Shown piece by piece: positions 8,995-17,493 of a DNA stretch of 64,000 bases. How positions within the stretch are numbered: the first letter of the stretch is position 1; each line of letters starts with the position of its first letter. A program made the position numbers and the translations under genes. The stretch comes from Azospirillum brasilense. GTDB taxonomy: Bacteria; Pseudomonadota; Alphaproteobacteria; Azospirillales; Azospirillaceae. Where the stretch lies: the NCBI RefSeq assembly GCF_007827815.1, contig NZ_VITH01000014.1, positions 1 to 64,000 of the forward strand, read 5' to 3'. The notes under the pieces are model-generated. The model was not told the DNA's origin. It worked only from the letters and a program-made list of their open reading frames with translations, and did not search any database.

Positions 8995-9121
8995 TGCAGA
9001 ACACTCCGGATGAGAGAAATAGGCATGATGCTGCCCGTTTCAGCCGATCCCTCCCGGCGCGCGCCTTGCTGAAAGGGGAAGCGCGTCTTGCCGTCTTCTT
9101 CTGTGAGCGTCTTTTTGTGTA

Positions 9122-9133
9122 CTGATATATTAG
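9122..9133. promoter_or_regulatory. operator CTGATATATTAG upstream of the pta-ackA operon
   Basis: An AT-rich near-palindrome (one mismatch) lies 128 bases before the pta start in otherwise GC-rich DNA. It matches sites at 26350, 30949 and 31847. It is probably the target of a GntR/FCD regulator encoded in this window. Confidence 0.55.
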
Positions 9134-9159
9134 CGCAAGAGGCGGTGCGGCGCAGCAAA

Positions 9160-9174
9160 TCCGGCATCACCGGA
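9160..9174 (-). terminator. short hairpin after eno
   Basis: On the minus strand, downstream of the eno stop, TCCGG pairs with CCGGA around five bases and TTT follows. This is a weak intrinsic terminator that would separate eno from the pta-ackA promoter. Confidence 0.4.
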
Positions 9175-9205
9175 CACTTTGCCGCAGCCGCCTTCCCTTG
9201 GACCG

Positions 9206-10483
9206 TTACGCCTTGAGGATGCCGCGTCCGGCGAAGCGGGATGCTGCGCCGAGCATCTCCTCGATGCGGATCAGCTGGTTGTACTTGGCCAGCCGGTCGG
9301 AGCGCGACAGCGAGCCGGTCTTGATCTGGCCGCAGTTGGTGGCGACCGCCAGATCGGCGATGGTGCTGTCCTCGGTCTCGCCCGAGCGGTGCGACATGAC
9401 CGCCGTGTAGCCGGCCTTGTGCGCCATGTCGACGGCTTCCAGCGTCTCCGACAGCGTGCCGATCTGGTTGACCTTGACCAGGATCGAGTTGCCCACGCCC
9501 TTCTTGATGCCGTCCGCCAGACGCGCCGGGTTGGTCACGAACAGGTCGTCGCCGACCAGCTGCACCTTGTTGCCGATGGCGTCGGTCAGCGCCTTCCAGC
9601 CCTCCCAGTCGTCCTCGGCCATGCCGTCCTCGATCGAGATGATCGGGTAGCGGCCGACCAGATCGGCCCAGTAGGCCACCATCTGCTCCGACGCCAGCGA
9701 CTTGCCCTCGCCGGCCAGCTCGTATTTGCCGTTCTTGAAGAACTCGGTCGAGGCGGCGTCGATCGCCAGCATGACGTCGTCGCCCGGCTTGTAGCCGGCG
9801 GACTCGATGGCCTTCATGATGAAGCCCAGAGCATCCTCGGTCGAGGCGAGGTTGGGGGCGAAGCCGCCCTCGTCGCCGACGTTGGTGTTGTGGCCGGCGT
9901 CCTTGAGCTTCTTCTTGAGCGCCTGGAAGATCTCCGAGCCCATGCGGATGGCCTCGGCGCCGGTCTCGGCGCCGACCGGCATGACCATGAACTCCTGGAT
10001 GTCGATCGGGTTGTCGGCGTGGGCGCCGCCGTTGATGATGTTCATCATCGGCACCGGCAGCAGGTTGGCGAAGGCGCCGCCGACGTAGCGGAACAGCGGC
10101 AGGGCCGCCTCTTCCGCCGAGGCCTTGGCGACGGCGAGCGAGACGCCGAGGATGGCGTTGGCGCCGAGGCGGCCCTTGTTGGGGGTGCCGTCCAGTTCGA
10201 TCATGGCGAGGTCGAGGGCGCGCTGGTTGGAGCCGTCGAGGCCGGCGATGGCGTCGAAGATCTCGCCGTTGACCGATTCCACGGCCTTCAGCACGCCCTT
10301 GCCGCCGTAGCGAGACTTGTCGCCGTCGCGCAGCTCCACCGCCTCGTGCGCGCCGGTCGAGGCGCCCGACGGGACGGCGGCGCGGCCGAAGGCGCCGGAT
10401 TCGAGCCGGACGTCCACCTCGACGGTCGGGTTCCCACGGCTGTCGAGGATCTCGCGGGCGTGGATTTCGGTGATGGCGCTCAT
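9206..10483 (-). CDS. eno: enolase
   Basis: Interconverts 2-phosphoglycerate and phosphoenolpyruvate in lower glycolysis and gluconeogenesis. The 425-residue protein has the family N-terminus (ITEIHAREILDSRGNPTVEVDV), the flexible loop GASTGAHEAVELRD, the magnesium ligands in MLAIDAAST and SIEDGMAEDDW, and the signature SHRSGETEDSTIADLAV. The start at 10483 matches the family; only a weak AAGG ribosome site is seen. It sits upstream of pta-ackA on the same strand but is separated by 211 bases with a hairpin and an operator, so it is probably its own unit. Confidence 0.97.
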   Translation of the reverse strand: MSAITEIHAREILDSRGNPTVEVDVRLESGAFGRAAVPSGASTGAHEAVELRDGDKSRYGGKGVLKAVESVNGEIFDAIAGLDGSNQRALDLAMIELDGTPNKGRLGANAILGVSLAVAKASAEEAALPLFRYVGGAFANLLPVPMMNIINGGAHADNPIDIQEFMVMPVGAETGAEAIRMGSEIFQALKKKLKDAGHNTNVGDEGGFAPNLASTEDALGFIMKAIESAGYKPGDDVMLAIDAASTEFFKNGKYELAGEGKSLASEQMVAYWADLVGRYPIISIEDGMAEDDWEGWKALTDAIGNKVQLVGDDLFVTNPARLADGIKKGVGNSILVKVNQIGTLSETLEAVDMAHKAGYTAVMSHRSGETEDSTIADLAVATNCGQIKTGSLSRSDRLAKYNQLIRIEEMLGAASRFAGRGILKA

Positions 10484-10542
10484 GGCGGGGTGTGGACCTT
10501 GATCTGGAGGGTGGATTTTTTGGGGAGGTGGTCGCAGCGGAG

Positions 10543-10646
10543 CCCCCACCCTTCCCGCTTCGCGGGCCCCTTCCCTCCCCCGCTGGGCGGGAGAGGGAGT
10601 TCATCCCCTCCCCTGCGTCAGCGGGGGAGGGCTAGGGAGGGGGCAA
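10543..10646. repeat. nested palindromic intergenic repeat, copy 1
   Basis: About 100 bases between eno and pflB. The outer arms read like GCCCCCACCC and GGGAGGGGGC, and inner arms CCCTCCCCCGC and GCGGGGGAGGG enclose a variable centre. Closely similar copies lie at 19699-19801, 29884-29971 and 53929-54030. It is a REP/MITE-like element, confined to gaps between genes, and may also act as a terminator for pflB. Confidence 0.75.
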
Positions 10647-10676
10647 TACGCCCCAACTCAACAGCTCTGCTACGCT

Positions 10677-12959
10677 TCAATGCGCCCCATGGAAGGTGCG
10701 GCTGATGACGTCCATCTGCTGCTCGCGGGTCAGCTTGATGAAGTTCACCGCGTAGCCCGACACCCGGATGGTCAGCTGCGGGTACAGCTCCGGATGGTCC
10801 ATGGCGTGCAGCAGCGTCTCGCGGTCGAAGACGTTCACGTTGATGTGGTGGCCGCCCTGGCCGAAATAGCCGTCCAGCATGCCCACCAGATTGGCCACCC
10901 GCTCACCCTCGGTAGGGCCCAGCGCGCCGGGCACGATGGTGAAGGTGTAGCTGATGCCGTCCTGGGCGTGGGCGTAGGGCAGCTTGGCCACCGACGCCAT
11001 CGAGGCGATGGCCCCCTTGCGGTCGCGCCCGTGCATCGGGTTGGCCCCCGGCGCGAAGGGCTGGCCGGCCTTGCGACCGTCCGGCGTGTTGCCCGTCTTC
11101 TTGCCGTAGACCACGTTCGACGTGATCGTCAGCACCGACTGCGTCGGCACCGCGTCGCGGTAGGCCTTCTGCTTGCGCAGCAGATCCATGAAGGTCTCGA
11201 CCAGCCACACCGCGATGCCGTCGACCCGGTCGTCGTTGTTGCCGAAGGCCGGGTAGTCGCCCTCGATGACGAAGTCGGTGGCGAGGCCACGCTCGTCGCG
11301 GACCACCTTGACCGTGGCGTGCTTGATCGCCGACAGGCTGTCCGCGACGACGCTCAGACCGGCGATGCCGCAGGCCATGGTGCGCAGCACGTCGCGGTCG
11401 TGCAGCGCCATCTCCAGCCGCTCGTACATGTACTTGTCATGCATGAAGTGGATGGCGTTGAGCGTGTTCATGTAGGCGCGCGCCAGCCACTCCATCATCG
11501 GCAGCAGGCGGGCGACCACCGTGTCGTGGTCGAGCACGTCGCCGGTGATCGGCGCGAAGGCCGGGCCGACCTGCTCGCCCGACACCTCGTCGCGGCCGCC
11601 GTTGATGGCGTAGAGCAGCGTCTTGGCGAGGTTGGCGCGGGCGCCGAAGAACTGCATCTGCTTGCCGATGCGCATGGCCGAGACGCAGCAGGCGATGCCG
11701 TAGTCGTCGCCCCAGTAGGGCCGCATCAGGTCGTCGTTCTCGTACTGCACCGAGCAGGTCTTGATCGACGTCTCCGCGCAGAATTTCTTGAAGCCCTCCG
11801 GCAGGCTTTCCGACCACAGAACGGTCAGGTTCGGCTCCGGAGCGGGCCCGAGGTTGTTCAAGGTCTGGAGCATGCGGAAGCTGTTCTTGGTGACCAGCGT
11901 GCGCCCGTCGAGCGCCATGCCGCCGATGCATTCCGTGACCCAGGTCGGGTCGCCCGAGAACAGCTGGTCGTATTCCGGCGTGCGCAGGAAGCGGACGATG
12001 CGCAGCTTGGTCACGAACTGGTCGATCAGCTCCTGCGCCTCCTCCTCGCTCAGCAATCCGTCGCGCAGGTCGCGCTCGACGTAGACGTCGAGGAAGCTCG
12101 ACACACGGCCGAGCGACATGGCCGCCCCGTTGGCCTCCTTCACCGCGGCCAGATAGGCCAGATAGGTCCACTGCACCGCCTCGCGGGCGTTGGCCGCCGG
12201 GCGCGACACGTCGAAGCCGTAGGACTTGGCCATGGCGGCCAGTTCCTTCAGCGCCTTGATCTGCTCGGTGATCTCCTCGCGCAGGCGCAGCGTGTGCTCG
12301 TCGATGCGGTCGACTTCCAGGCTCTTGTACTGCGCCTTCTTGTCCTCGATCAGGAAGGTCGCGCCGTAGAGCGCCAGCCGGCGGTAGTCGCCGATGATGC
12401 GCCCACGGCCGTAGGCGTCGGGCAGGCCGGTGATGACGCCCGACTTGCGGCAGCGCAGCATCTCGTCGGTGTAGACGTCGAAGACGCCGTCGTTGTGCGA
12501 CTTGCGCAGGCCGGGGAAGACCTCCTCCAGCTTGGGCGAGGGTTTGAAGCCGTAGGCTTCCAGCCCGTTCTTGACCATCCGCCAGCCGCCGAAGGGCATG
12601 ATCGCGCGCTTCAGCGGCTTGTCCGTCTGCAGCCCGACGACGAGTTCAAGCTCCCGGTCGATGTAGCCCGGCGCGTGAGCGGTGATCGCGCCGAAGACCT
12701 CCGTGTCGGCGTCGAGCACGCCGCCCTTGGCCGCACGCTCCTCCTTCAGCAGGGCGGTGACCTTGTCCCACAGCGCCCGGGTCCGTTCGGTCGGGCCGGT
12801 CAGGAAGCGCTGGTCCCCGGCGTAGGGGTGGACGTTGCGGACGATGAAGTCGCGGACGTTGACCTCTTGCTGCCAGACGCCCGGAATGAAGCGGCGCCAG
12901 GGGCGCTCGGCTTGCTGTTCCGGGGTCTCGACGAGTCCGTCTCTCAGCAGGGTGTCCAT
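10677..12959 (-). CDS. pflB: formate C-acetyltransferase (pyruvate formate-lyase)
   Basis: Glycyl-radical enzyme that cleaves pyruvate with CoA to acetyl-CoA and formate without oxygen. The 760-residue protein carries the adjacent catalytic cysteines in GIACCVSAM (Cys424-Cys425) and the C-terminal radical glycine in RVSGYAVNF (Gly735). A strong ribosome site (GAGGAG) precedes the start. Its activase pflA and the formate channel focA lie about 15 kb away, after pyk. It is divergent from hexR, with two HexR-like boxes in the gap. Full length and intact motifs suggest a working enzyme. Confidence 0.97.
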   Translation of the reverse strand: MDTLLRDGLVETPEQQAERPWRRFIPGVWQQEVNVRDFIVRNVHPYAGDQRFLTGPTERTRALWDKVTALLKEERAAKGGVLDADTEVFGAITAHAPGYIDRELELVVGLQTDKPLKRAIMPFGGWRMVKNGLEAYGFKPSPKLEEVFPGLRKSHNDGVFDVYTDEMLRCRKSGVITGLPDAYGRGRIIGDYRRLALYGATFLIEDKKAQYKSLEVDRIDEHTLRLREEITEQIKALKELAAMAKSYGFDVSRPAANAREAVQWTYLAYLAAVKEANGAAMSLGRVSSFLDVYVERDLRDGLLSEEEAQELIDQFVTKLRIVRFLRTPEYDQLFSGDPTWVTECIGGMALDGRTLVTKNSFRMLQTLNNLGPAPEPNLTVLWSESLPEGFKKFCAETSIKTCSVQYENDDLMRPYWGDDYGIACCVSAMRIGKQMQFFGARANLAKTLLYAINGGRDEVSGEQVGPAFAPITGDVLDHDTVVARLLPMMEWLARAYMNTLNAIHFMHDKYMYERLEMALHDRDVLRTMACGIAGLSVVADSLSAIKHATVKVVRDERGLATDFVIEGDYPAFGNNDDRVDGIAVWLVETFMDLLRKQKAYRDAVPTQSVLTITSNVVYGKKTGNTPDGRKAGQPFAPGANPMHGRDRKGAIASMASVAKLPYAHAQDGISYTFTIVPGALGPTEGERVANLVGMLDGYFGQGGHHINVNVFDRETLLHAMDHPELYPQLTIRVSGYAVNFIKLTREQQMDVISRTFHGAH

Positions 12960-13119
12960 GATGTCTCCTCACGAAAAGGCGTCTGGGCGGCACGCGCCGC
13001 GTCGCTGATCGACCCTGGAGGCCCCCCAGCGGAGGGGTCGGAAGACCGCCGGACCCCGCGCGGGGCGGGTGCTGCGGTGTGGCAACGGGCTGTGAAGCCG
13101 GCAGGGCCAAAAGTCATTC

Positions 13120-13134
13120 TGTAGTTTTGCTACA
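13120..13134. promoter_or_regulatory. HexR-like operator, site 1
   Basis: TGTAGTTTTGCTACA has perfect 5-base arms TGTAG and CTACA around five bases. HexR boxes in other proteobacteria have the same TGTAR...YTACA layout. It is in the pflB-hexR gap, 160 bases before pflB. Confidence 0.6.
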
Positions 13135-13275
13135 TAAACCGGATCGGCGAGGCGCGCAAGGCAAAAGCGGTTGATTTTCCACGTTCTTTGATGAAGTCAC
13201 TGTGACGGAACGCCGCATCGTCGGCGGTTCCGCCCTGTGGAACAGCGCGGGGGAGAGCGCCCTTCTATCGCACGA

Positions 13276-13290
13276 TGTAGTTTTACTATC
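13276..13290. promoter_or_regulatory. HexR-like operator, site 2
   Basis: TGTAGTTTTACTATC repeats the left arm and spacer of site 1 with a weaker right arm, and a further CTACA follows at 13295-13299. It lies about 42 bases before the hexR start and is a good candidate for autoregulation. Confidence 0.5.
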
Positions 13291-13331
13291 CGTGCTACAG
13301 TGGCGGACGGACGGAACGGGGGAACAGGCCG

Positions 13332-14168
13332 ATGCTGGCGAGGATCATGGCGGTGCGCGACGGGCTCCGTCCTTCGGAACGGAAGCTGGCGGACTGTGTG
13401 CTGGCCCAGCCGGGCGAGGTCATCACCCTGTCGATGGCCGACATGGCCGAGCGCGCCGGGGTCAGCGAGCCGACCATCGCCCGCTTCTGCGGGGCGCTGG
13501 GCTGCAGCGGCTTCCGCGAGTTCAAGATCAAGCTGGCCCAGGACATCGCCGCCGGCATGCCCTTCATCGACCAGGAGGTCAGCCCGGGCGACCGCGCGGC
13601 GGGCATCGCGGGAAAGGTGTTCGACCGCACCCTGGCGACGCTCATGCAGGTGCGCAACAACCTGTCGGCGGAATCGGTGGACCGCGCCGCCGACCTGCTG
13701 GCCGGGGCGCGGCGAATCGAGTTCTACGGCTCCGGCAACTCCGGCACGGTGGCGCAGGACATCCAGCGCCGCTTCTTCCGGCTGGGCATCCCCACCGTCG
13801 CCTACAGCGACGCCCACGTCTATTTCGTGTCGGCCCTGTCGCTCGCCCCCGGCGACGCGGTGGTCGCCGTGTCCAGCTCGGGCGGCACCCGCGACATGCT
13901 GGAGGCCGTGCAGAACGCGCTGTCGTCCGGGGCAACGGTCGTCGCCATCACCCGCTCCGGCTCGCCGCTGGCGCAGCTCGCCACGGTCAGCCTGCTCGCC
14001 GACGTCGCGGAAGACTTCGACATTCACTCGCCCATGACGTCGCGCATCAGCCATCTGGTCCTCGGCGACATACTGTCGATTGCCGTGGCGCTGCGCAAAG
14101 GCGACGCCCTGCGAGAGCGGCTGGAACGTCACAAGCAGGCGCTCAGCCGCCACCCTCGCGAGCAATAA
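13332..14168 (+). CDS. hexR: HexR-type MurR/RpiR family regulator
   Basis: Transcription factor of 278 residues. The N-terminal helix-turn-helix spans about residues 1-75 (SMADMAERAGVSEPTIARFCGALGC). The C-terminal SIS sugar-phosphate domain spans about 115-245, with FYGSGNSG and VSSSGGTRDML as the phosphate-binding loops. HexR proteins sense KDPG, the Entner-Doudoroff intermediate that also arises from KDG, the product of UxuA. It is divergent from pflB and has two TGTAGTTTT boxes in front. The start at 13332 matches HexR N-termini. The symbol is given by family resemblance; another RpiR-type role is possible. Confidence 0.85.
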   Translation: MLARIMAVRDGLRPSERKLADCVLAQPGEVITLSMADMAERAGVSEPTIARFCGALGCSGFREFKIKLAQDIAAGMPFIDQEVSPGDRAAGIAGKVFDRTLATLMQVRNNLSAESVDRAADLLAGARRIEFYGSGNSGTVAQDIQRRFFRLGIPTVAYSDAHVYFVSALSLAPGDAVVAVSSSGGTRDMLEAVQNALSSGATVVAITRSGSPLAQLATVSLLADVAEDFDIHSPMTSRISHLVLGDILSIAVALRKGDALRERLERHKQALSRHPREQ

Positions 14169-14194
14169 ATACTAGTATATTAGTTTGAGGGCAA
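14166..14194 (-). promoter_or_regulatory. promoter-like site with embedded operator, antisense to hexR
   Basis: On the minus strand TTGCCC (14194-14189) is followed after 17 bases by TATTTA (14171-14166). The spacer holds CTAATATACTAG, the same operator as before pyk and in almost the same arrangement (TTGCCT, then CTGATATACTAG, then TATTTT). It would transcribe leftward through hexR, antisense to it; no gene on the minus strand starts nearby. It overlaps the hexR stop codon. Confidence 0.5.
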
Positions 14195-14266
14195 GCCGCC
14201 CCGCCGGGTGCCGCGCGTCCTGTGCCGTTCTGCCGCAGCCCCCCACGCAAAAGGCACCCGCGCAGC

Positions 14267-14300
14267 AAAAAGCCCGGCCCCGTTTCCGGGACCGGGCCTT
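14267..14300 (-). terminator. rho-independent terminator of the RND operon
   Basis: Read on the minus strand after the efflux pump stop, GGCCCGGTCCC pairs with GGGGCCGGGC and is followed by TTTTTGC. The strong stem and T run make this a clear intrinsic terminator. Confidence 0.8.
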
Positions 14301-14324
14301 CCGCTTCCAGCCGCAGCCGAACCG

Positions 14325-17300
14325 TCAGTCGCCGGCGTGCATCGGCTCGGCACCCTGCAGGGGGTGGGCGCCGGCGCGCTTGCTGCCGAACAGACGGTAG
14401 ACCGCGACGAAGAAGACCGGGACGAAGAGGATCGCCAGCACGGTGGCGGAGATCATGCCGCCCATCACGCCGACGCCGATGGCGTTCTGGCTTTCCGAAC
14501 CGGCGCCGCTGCTGGTCGCCAGCGGCAGCACGCCCAGCACGAAGGCCAGCGAGGTCATGATGATCGGGCGCAGGCGCTGGCGGCACGCCTCGATGGCGGC
14601 GTCCTTCAGCTCCATGCCCTCGTCGTAGAGCGCCTTGGCGAATTCCACGATCAGGATGGCGTTCTTCGCCGACAGGCCGATGGTCGTCAGCAGGCCCACC
14701 TGGAAGTAGACGTCGCTGGGCAGGCCGCGCAGCGTGGCGGCCAGCACGGCGCCGATGACGCCCAGCGGCACCACCAGGATGACCGACACCGGCACTGACC
14801 AGCTCTCGTAGAGCGCGGCCAGGCAGAGGAAGACGATCAGCATGGACAGGGCGTAGAGCGCCGGCGCCTGCGACCCGCTCAGCCGCTCCTCGTAGGACAG
14901 GCCGGTCCATTCATAGCCGACGCCCGGCGGCAGCTTGGCCATCATCGCCTCCATCTCCTGCATCGCCTCGCCGGAACTGATGCCCGGCGCCGCGGAGCCC
15001 TGGATGTTGAGCGACGACATGCCGTTGTACCGCTCCAGCTTCGGCGACCCGTAGGTCCATTGCGCCGTGGTGAAGGCGGAGAAGGGCACCATCTGCCCCA
15101 TGGCGTTGCGCACGTACCAACGGTCGACGTCGCTCGGCTGCATGCGGTAGGGGGCGTCCGCCTGGAGATAGACGCGCTTCACACGCCCCCGGTCGATGAA
15201 GTCGTTGACGTAGGAGGAGCCCCAGGCCGCCGTCAGGGTCGTGTTGACGTCGGTCAGCGACAGGCCGAGCGCGCTGGCCTTCTCGCGGTCCACCGTCAGC
15301 TTGAACTGCGGCGTGTCCTCCAGGCCGTTCGGGCGGACGCCGACCAGCTTGGCGTTCTGCGCCGCGAGGCCCAGAAGCTGGTTGCGCGCCTGCATCAGCC
15401 GGTCGTGCCCGACGCCGCCGCGGTCCACCAGCTGGAGGTCGAAGCCGGTGGCGTTGCCGAGCCCCGGAACCGAGGGCGGCATGAAGGCGAAGACCACCGC
15501 GTCCTTGGCCTTCGACAGGGCGCCCATGGCGCGGCCGGCGATGGCCGTCGGCTTGCGGTCGGCGGACTCGCGCTCGCTCCAGTCGCGCAGCCGGACGAAG
15601 GCCATGCCGGCGTTCTGGCCGCGGCCCGCGAAGTTGAAGCCGGCGATTGTGAACAGGCCCTCGACGCTGTCCTTCTCCTGCTCCAGGAAATAGGTCTCGA
15701 CCTGCTTGGTGGTCTCTATCGTGCGCTCGATGCTGGCGTTCGGCGGGGCCGACCACAGCACGAACATCGTTCCGCGGTCCTCCTGCGGCAGGAAGGAGGA
15801 GGGCATCTGGAGGAACAGGTAGGCCAGGCCGCCGACGATCAGCGCATAGGCGAGGCCGTAGCGCCCGAGCCGCGACACCGCCCCGCGCACGCCGCGCAGA
15901 TAGACGCGGCTGCTGGCGTCGAAGCCGCGGTTGAACAGGCCGAAGAAACCGCGCTTGGCGTGGCCGTGGCCCTTCGCCACCGGCTTCAGGATGGTCGCGC
16001 AGAGCGCCGGGGTCAGCACCAGGGCGACCAGCACCGACAGCGCCATCGCCGACACGATGGTCAACGAGAACTGACGGTAGATGGCGCCGGCGGAGCCGCC
16101 GAAGAAGGCCATGGGAACGAACACGGCGGACAGCACCAGCGCGATGCCGATCAGCGCGCCGGTGATCTGGCCCATCGACTTGCGGGTCGCCTCGCGCGGG
16201 GGCAGCCCGTCCTCGCTCATCACGCGCTCGACGTTCTCCACCACCACGATGGCGTCGTCGACCAGCAGGCCGATGGCCAGCACCATGCCGAACATGGTCA
16301 GCGTGTTGATCGAGAAGCCGAACAGCGACAGCACGCCGAAGGTGCCGAGAAGCACCACGGGGACCGCGATGGTCGGGATCAGCGTCGCCCGGAAGTTCTG
16401 CAGGAACAGGTACATCACGGCGAAGACGAGGATGATCGCCTCGATCAGCGTCTTGACGACCTCGTGGATCGACAGCTCGACGAAGGGCGTCGTGTCGTAG
16501 GGGTAGATGACCTCCAGCCCTTCGGGGAAGAAGGCCGACAGCTCGGCGATGCGCGCCTTCACGGCCGCCGCGGTGTCCAGCGCGTTGGCCCCGGTCGCCA
16601 GCTTGACGCCCAGGCCCGCCGCCGGCTTGCCGTTGTAGCGGGCGGTGATCTCGTAGGTTTCCTGCCCGACCTCGATCCGTGCGACGTCGCGCAGCCGCAC
16701 CTGGCCGCCGTCGGGATTGACGCGCAGCAGGATGGCGCCGAACTCTTCCGGCGTCTGCATGCGCGACTGCGCCATGATGGTGGCGTTGATGCGCTGGCCG
16801 GGCACCGCCGGGGCGCCGCCGAGCTGGCCGGCCGAGACCTGCGCGTTCTCCGCCTTGATGGCGTTGGTGACGTCGATGGTGGTCAGCTGGTGGCTGTTCA
16901 GCGCGTCGGGGTCCAGCCAGATCCGCATGGCGTGCTGCGGGCCGAACACGGTGATGTCGCCCACGCCCTCGACGCGGCTGATCGTGTCCTGGAGGTTGGA
17001 GGCCACATAGTCGGCGATGTCGCCCTGGCTCAGCCGCCCGTCGCTGGACACGAAGCCGGCGACCATCAGGAAGTCGTTGCCGGCCTTCGACACCTGGAGG
17101 CCGCGCTGCTGCACCTCCTGCGGCAGGAGCGGCACGGCGAGCTGGAGCTTGTTCTGCACCTGGACCTGGGCGATGTCCGGGTTGGCCTCCGGCTCGAAGG
17201 TCAGGGTGATGGTGACGTTGCCCGACGAATCGCTGTTCGAGGACATGTAGCGGAAATGGTCGAGCCCGGTCATCTTCTGCTCGATGACCTGGGTGACCGT

Positions 17301-17477
17301 GTCCTCCAGCGTCTTCGCGGACGCGCCGGGGTAGCTGGCGGTGATGGACACCGTCGGCGGGGCGATCTTCGGGTACTGCTCGACGGGCAGGCCAAGGATG
17401 GCCAGACCGCCCGCCAGCATGATGACGATGGCGATGACCCAGGCGAAGACGGGCCGGTCGATGAAGAATTTCGACAT
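14325..17477 (-). CDS. RND multidrug efflux transporter, HAE1 family (AcrB/MexB-like)
   Basis: Inner-membrane proton-driven pump of 1050 residues that exports hydrophobic compounds across both membranes with an adaptor and an outer-membrane channel. The N-terminus MSKFFIDRPVFAWVIAI is typical of the family. The central LVDDAIVVVENVERVM segment of the transmembrane core carries the proton-relay aspartates, and the two large periplasmic porter loops are of normal size. It follows the adaptor gene by 16 bases on the same strand. No outer-membrane channel gene is present here, so a channel encoded elsewhere is presumably used. Control is probably by the divergent TetR gene. Confidence 0.95.
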   Translation of the reverse strand: MSKFFIDRPVFAWVIAIVIMLAGGLAILGLPVEQYPKIAPPTVSITASYPGASAKTLEDTVTQVIEQKMTGLDHFRYMSSNSDSSGNVTITLTFEPEANPDIAQVQVQNKLQLAVPLLPQEVQQRGLQVSKAGNDFLMVAGFVSSDGRLSQGDIADYVASNLQDTISRVEGVGDITVFGPQHAMRIWLDPDALNSHQLTTIDVTNAIKAENAQVSAGQLGGAPAVPGQRINATIMAQSRMQTPEEFGAILLRVNPDGGQVRLRDVARIEVGQETYEITARYNGKPAAGLGVKLATGANALDTAAAVKARIAELSAFFPEGLEVIYPYDTTPFVELSIHEVVKTLIEAIILVFAVMYLFLQNFRATLIPTIAVPVVLLGTFGVLSLFGFSINTLTMFGMVLAIGLLVDDAIVVVENVERVMSEDGLPPREATRKSMGQITGALIGIALVLSAVFVPMAFFGGSAGAIYRQFSLTIVSAMALSVLVALVLTPALCATILKPVAKGHGHAKRGFFGLFNRGFDASSRVYLRGVRGAVSRLGRYGLAYALIVGGLAYLFLQMPSSFLPQEDRGTMFVLWSAPPNASIERTIETTKQVETYFLEQEKDSVEGLFTIAGFNFAGRGQNAGMAFVRLRDWSERESADRKPTAIAGRAMGALSKAKDAVVFAFMPPSVPGLGNATGFDLQLVDRGGVGHDRLMQARNQLLGLAAQNAKLVGVRPNGLEDTPQFKLTVDREKASALGLSLTDVNTTLTAAWGSSYVNDFIDRGRVKRVYLQADAPYRMQPSDVDRWYVRNAMGQMVPFSAFTTAQWTYGSPKLERYNGMSSLNIQGSAAPGISSGEAMQEMEAMMAKLPPGVGYEWTGLSYEERLSGSQAPALYALSMLIVFLCLAALYESWSVPVSVILVVPLGVIGAVLAATLRGLPSDVYFQVGLLTTIGLSAKNAILIVEFAKALYDEGMELKDAAIEACRQRLRPIIMTSLAFVLGVLPLATSSGAGSESQNAIGVGVMGGMISATVLAILFVPVFFVAVYRLFGSKRAGAHPLQGAEPMHAGD

Positions 17478-17493
17478 GGATCGGTCCTCGGTC

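Noticed and set aside
10543..10646. CRISPR array suspected from repeated GC-rich units
   Set aside because: The repeats are inverted pairs scattered singly between genes, without regular spacing or spacers, and no cas gene is present.
10680..13124. An 814-codon open frame opposite pflB
   Set aside because: Same shadow effect; pflB on the minus strand has full catalytic motifs.
13170..13206. Possible FNR/Anr box or GTCACTGTGAC palindrome upstream of hexR and pflB
   Set aside because: TTGAT half sites near 13171 and 13189 lack the matching ATCAA arm at the right spacing; GTCACTGTGAC (13196-13206) is short and no second copy was seen.
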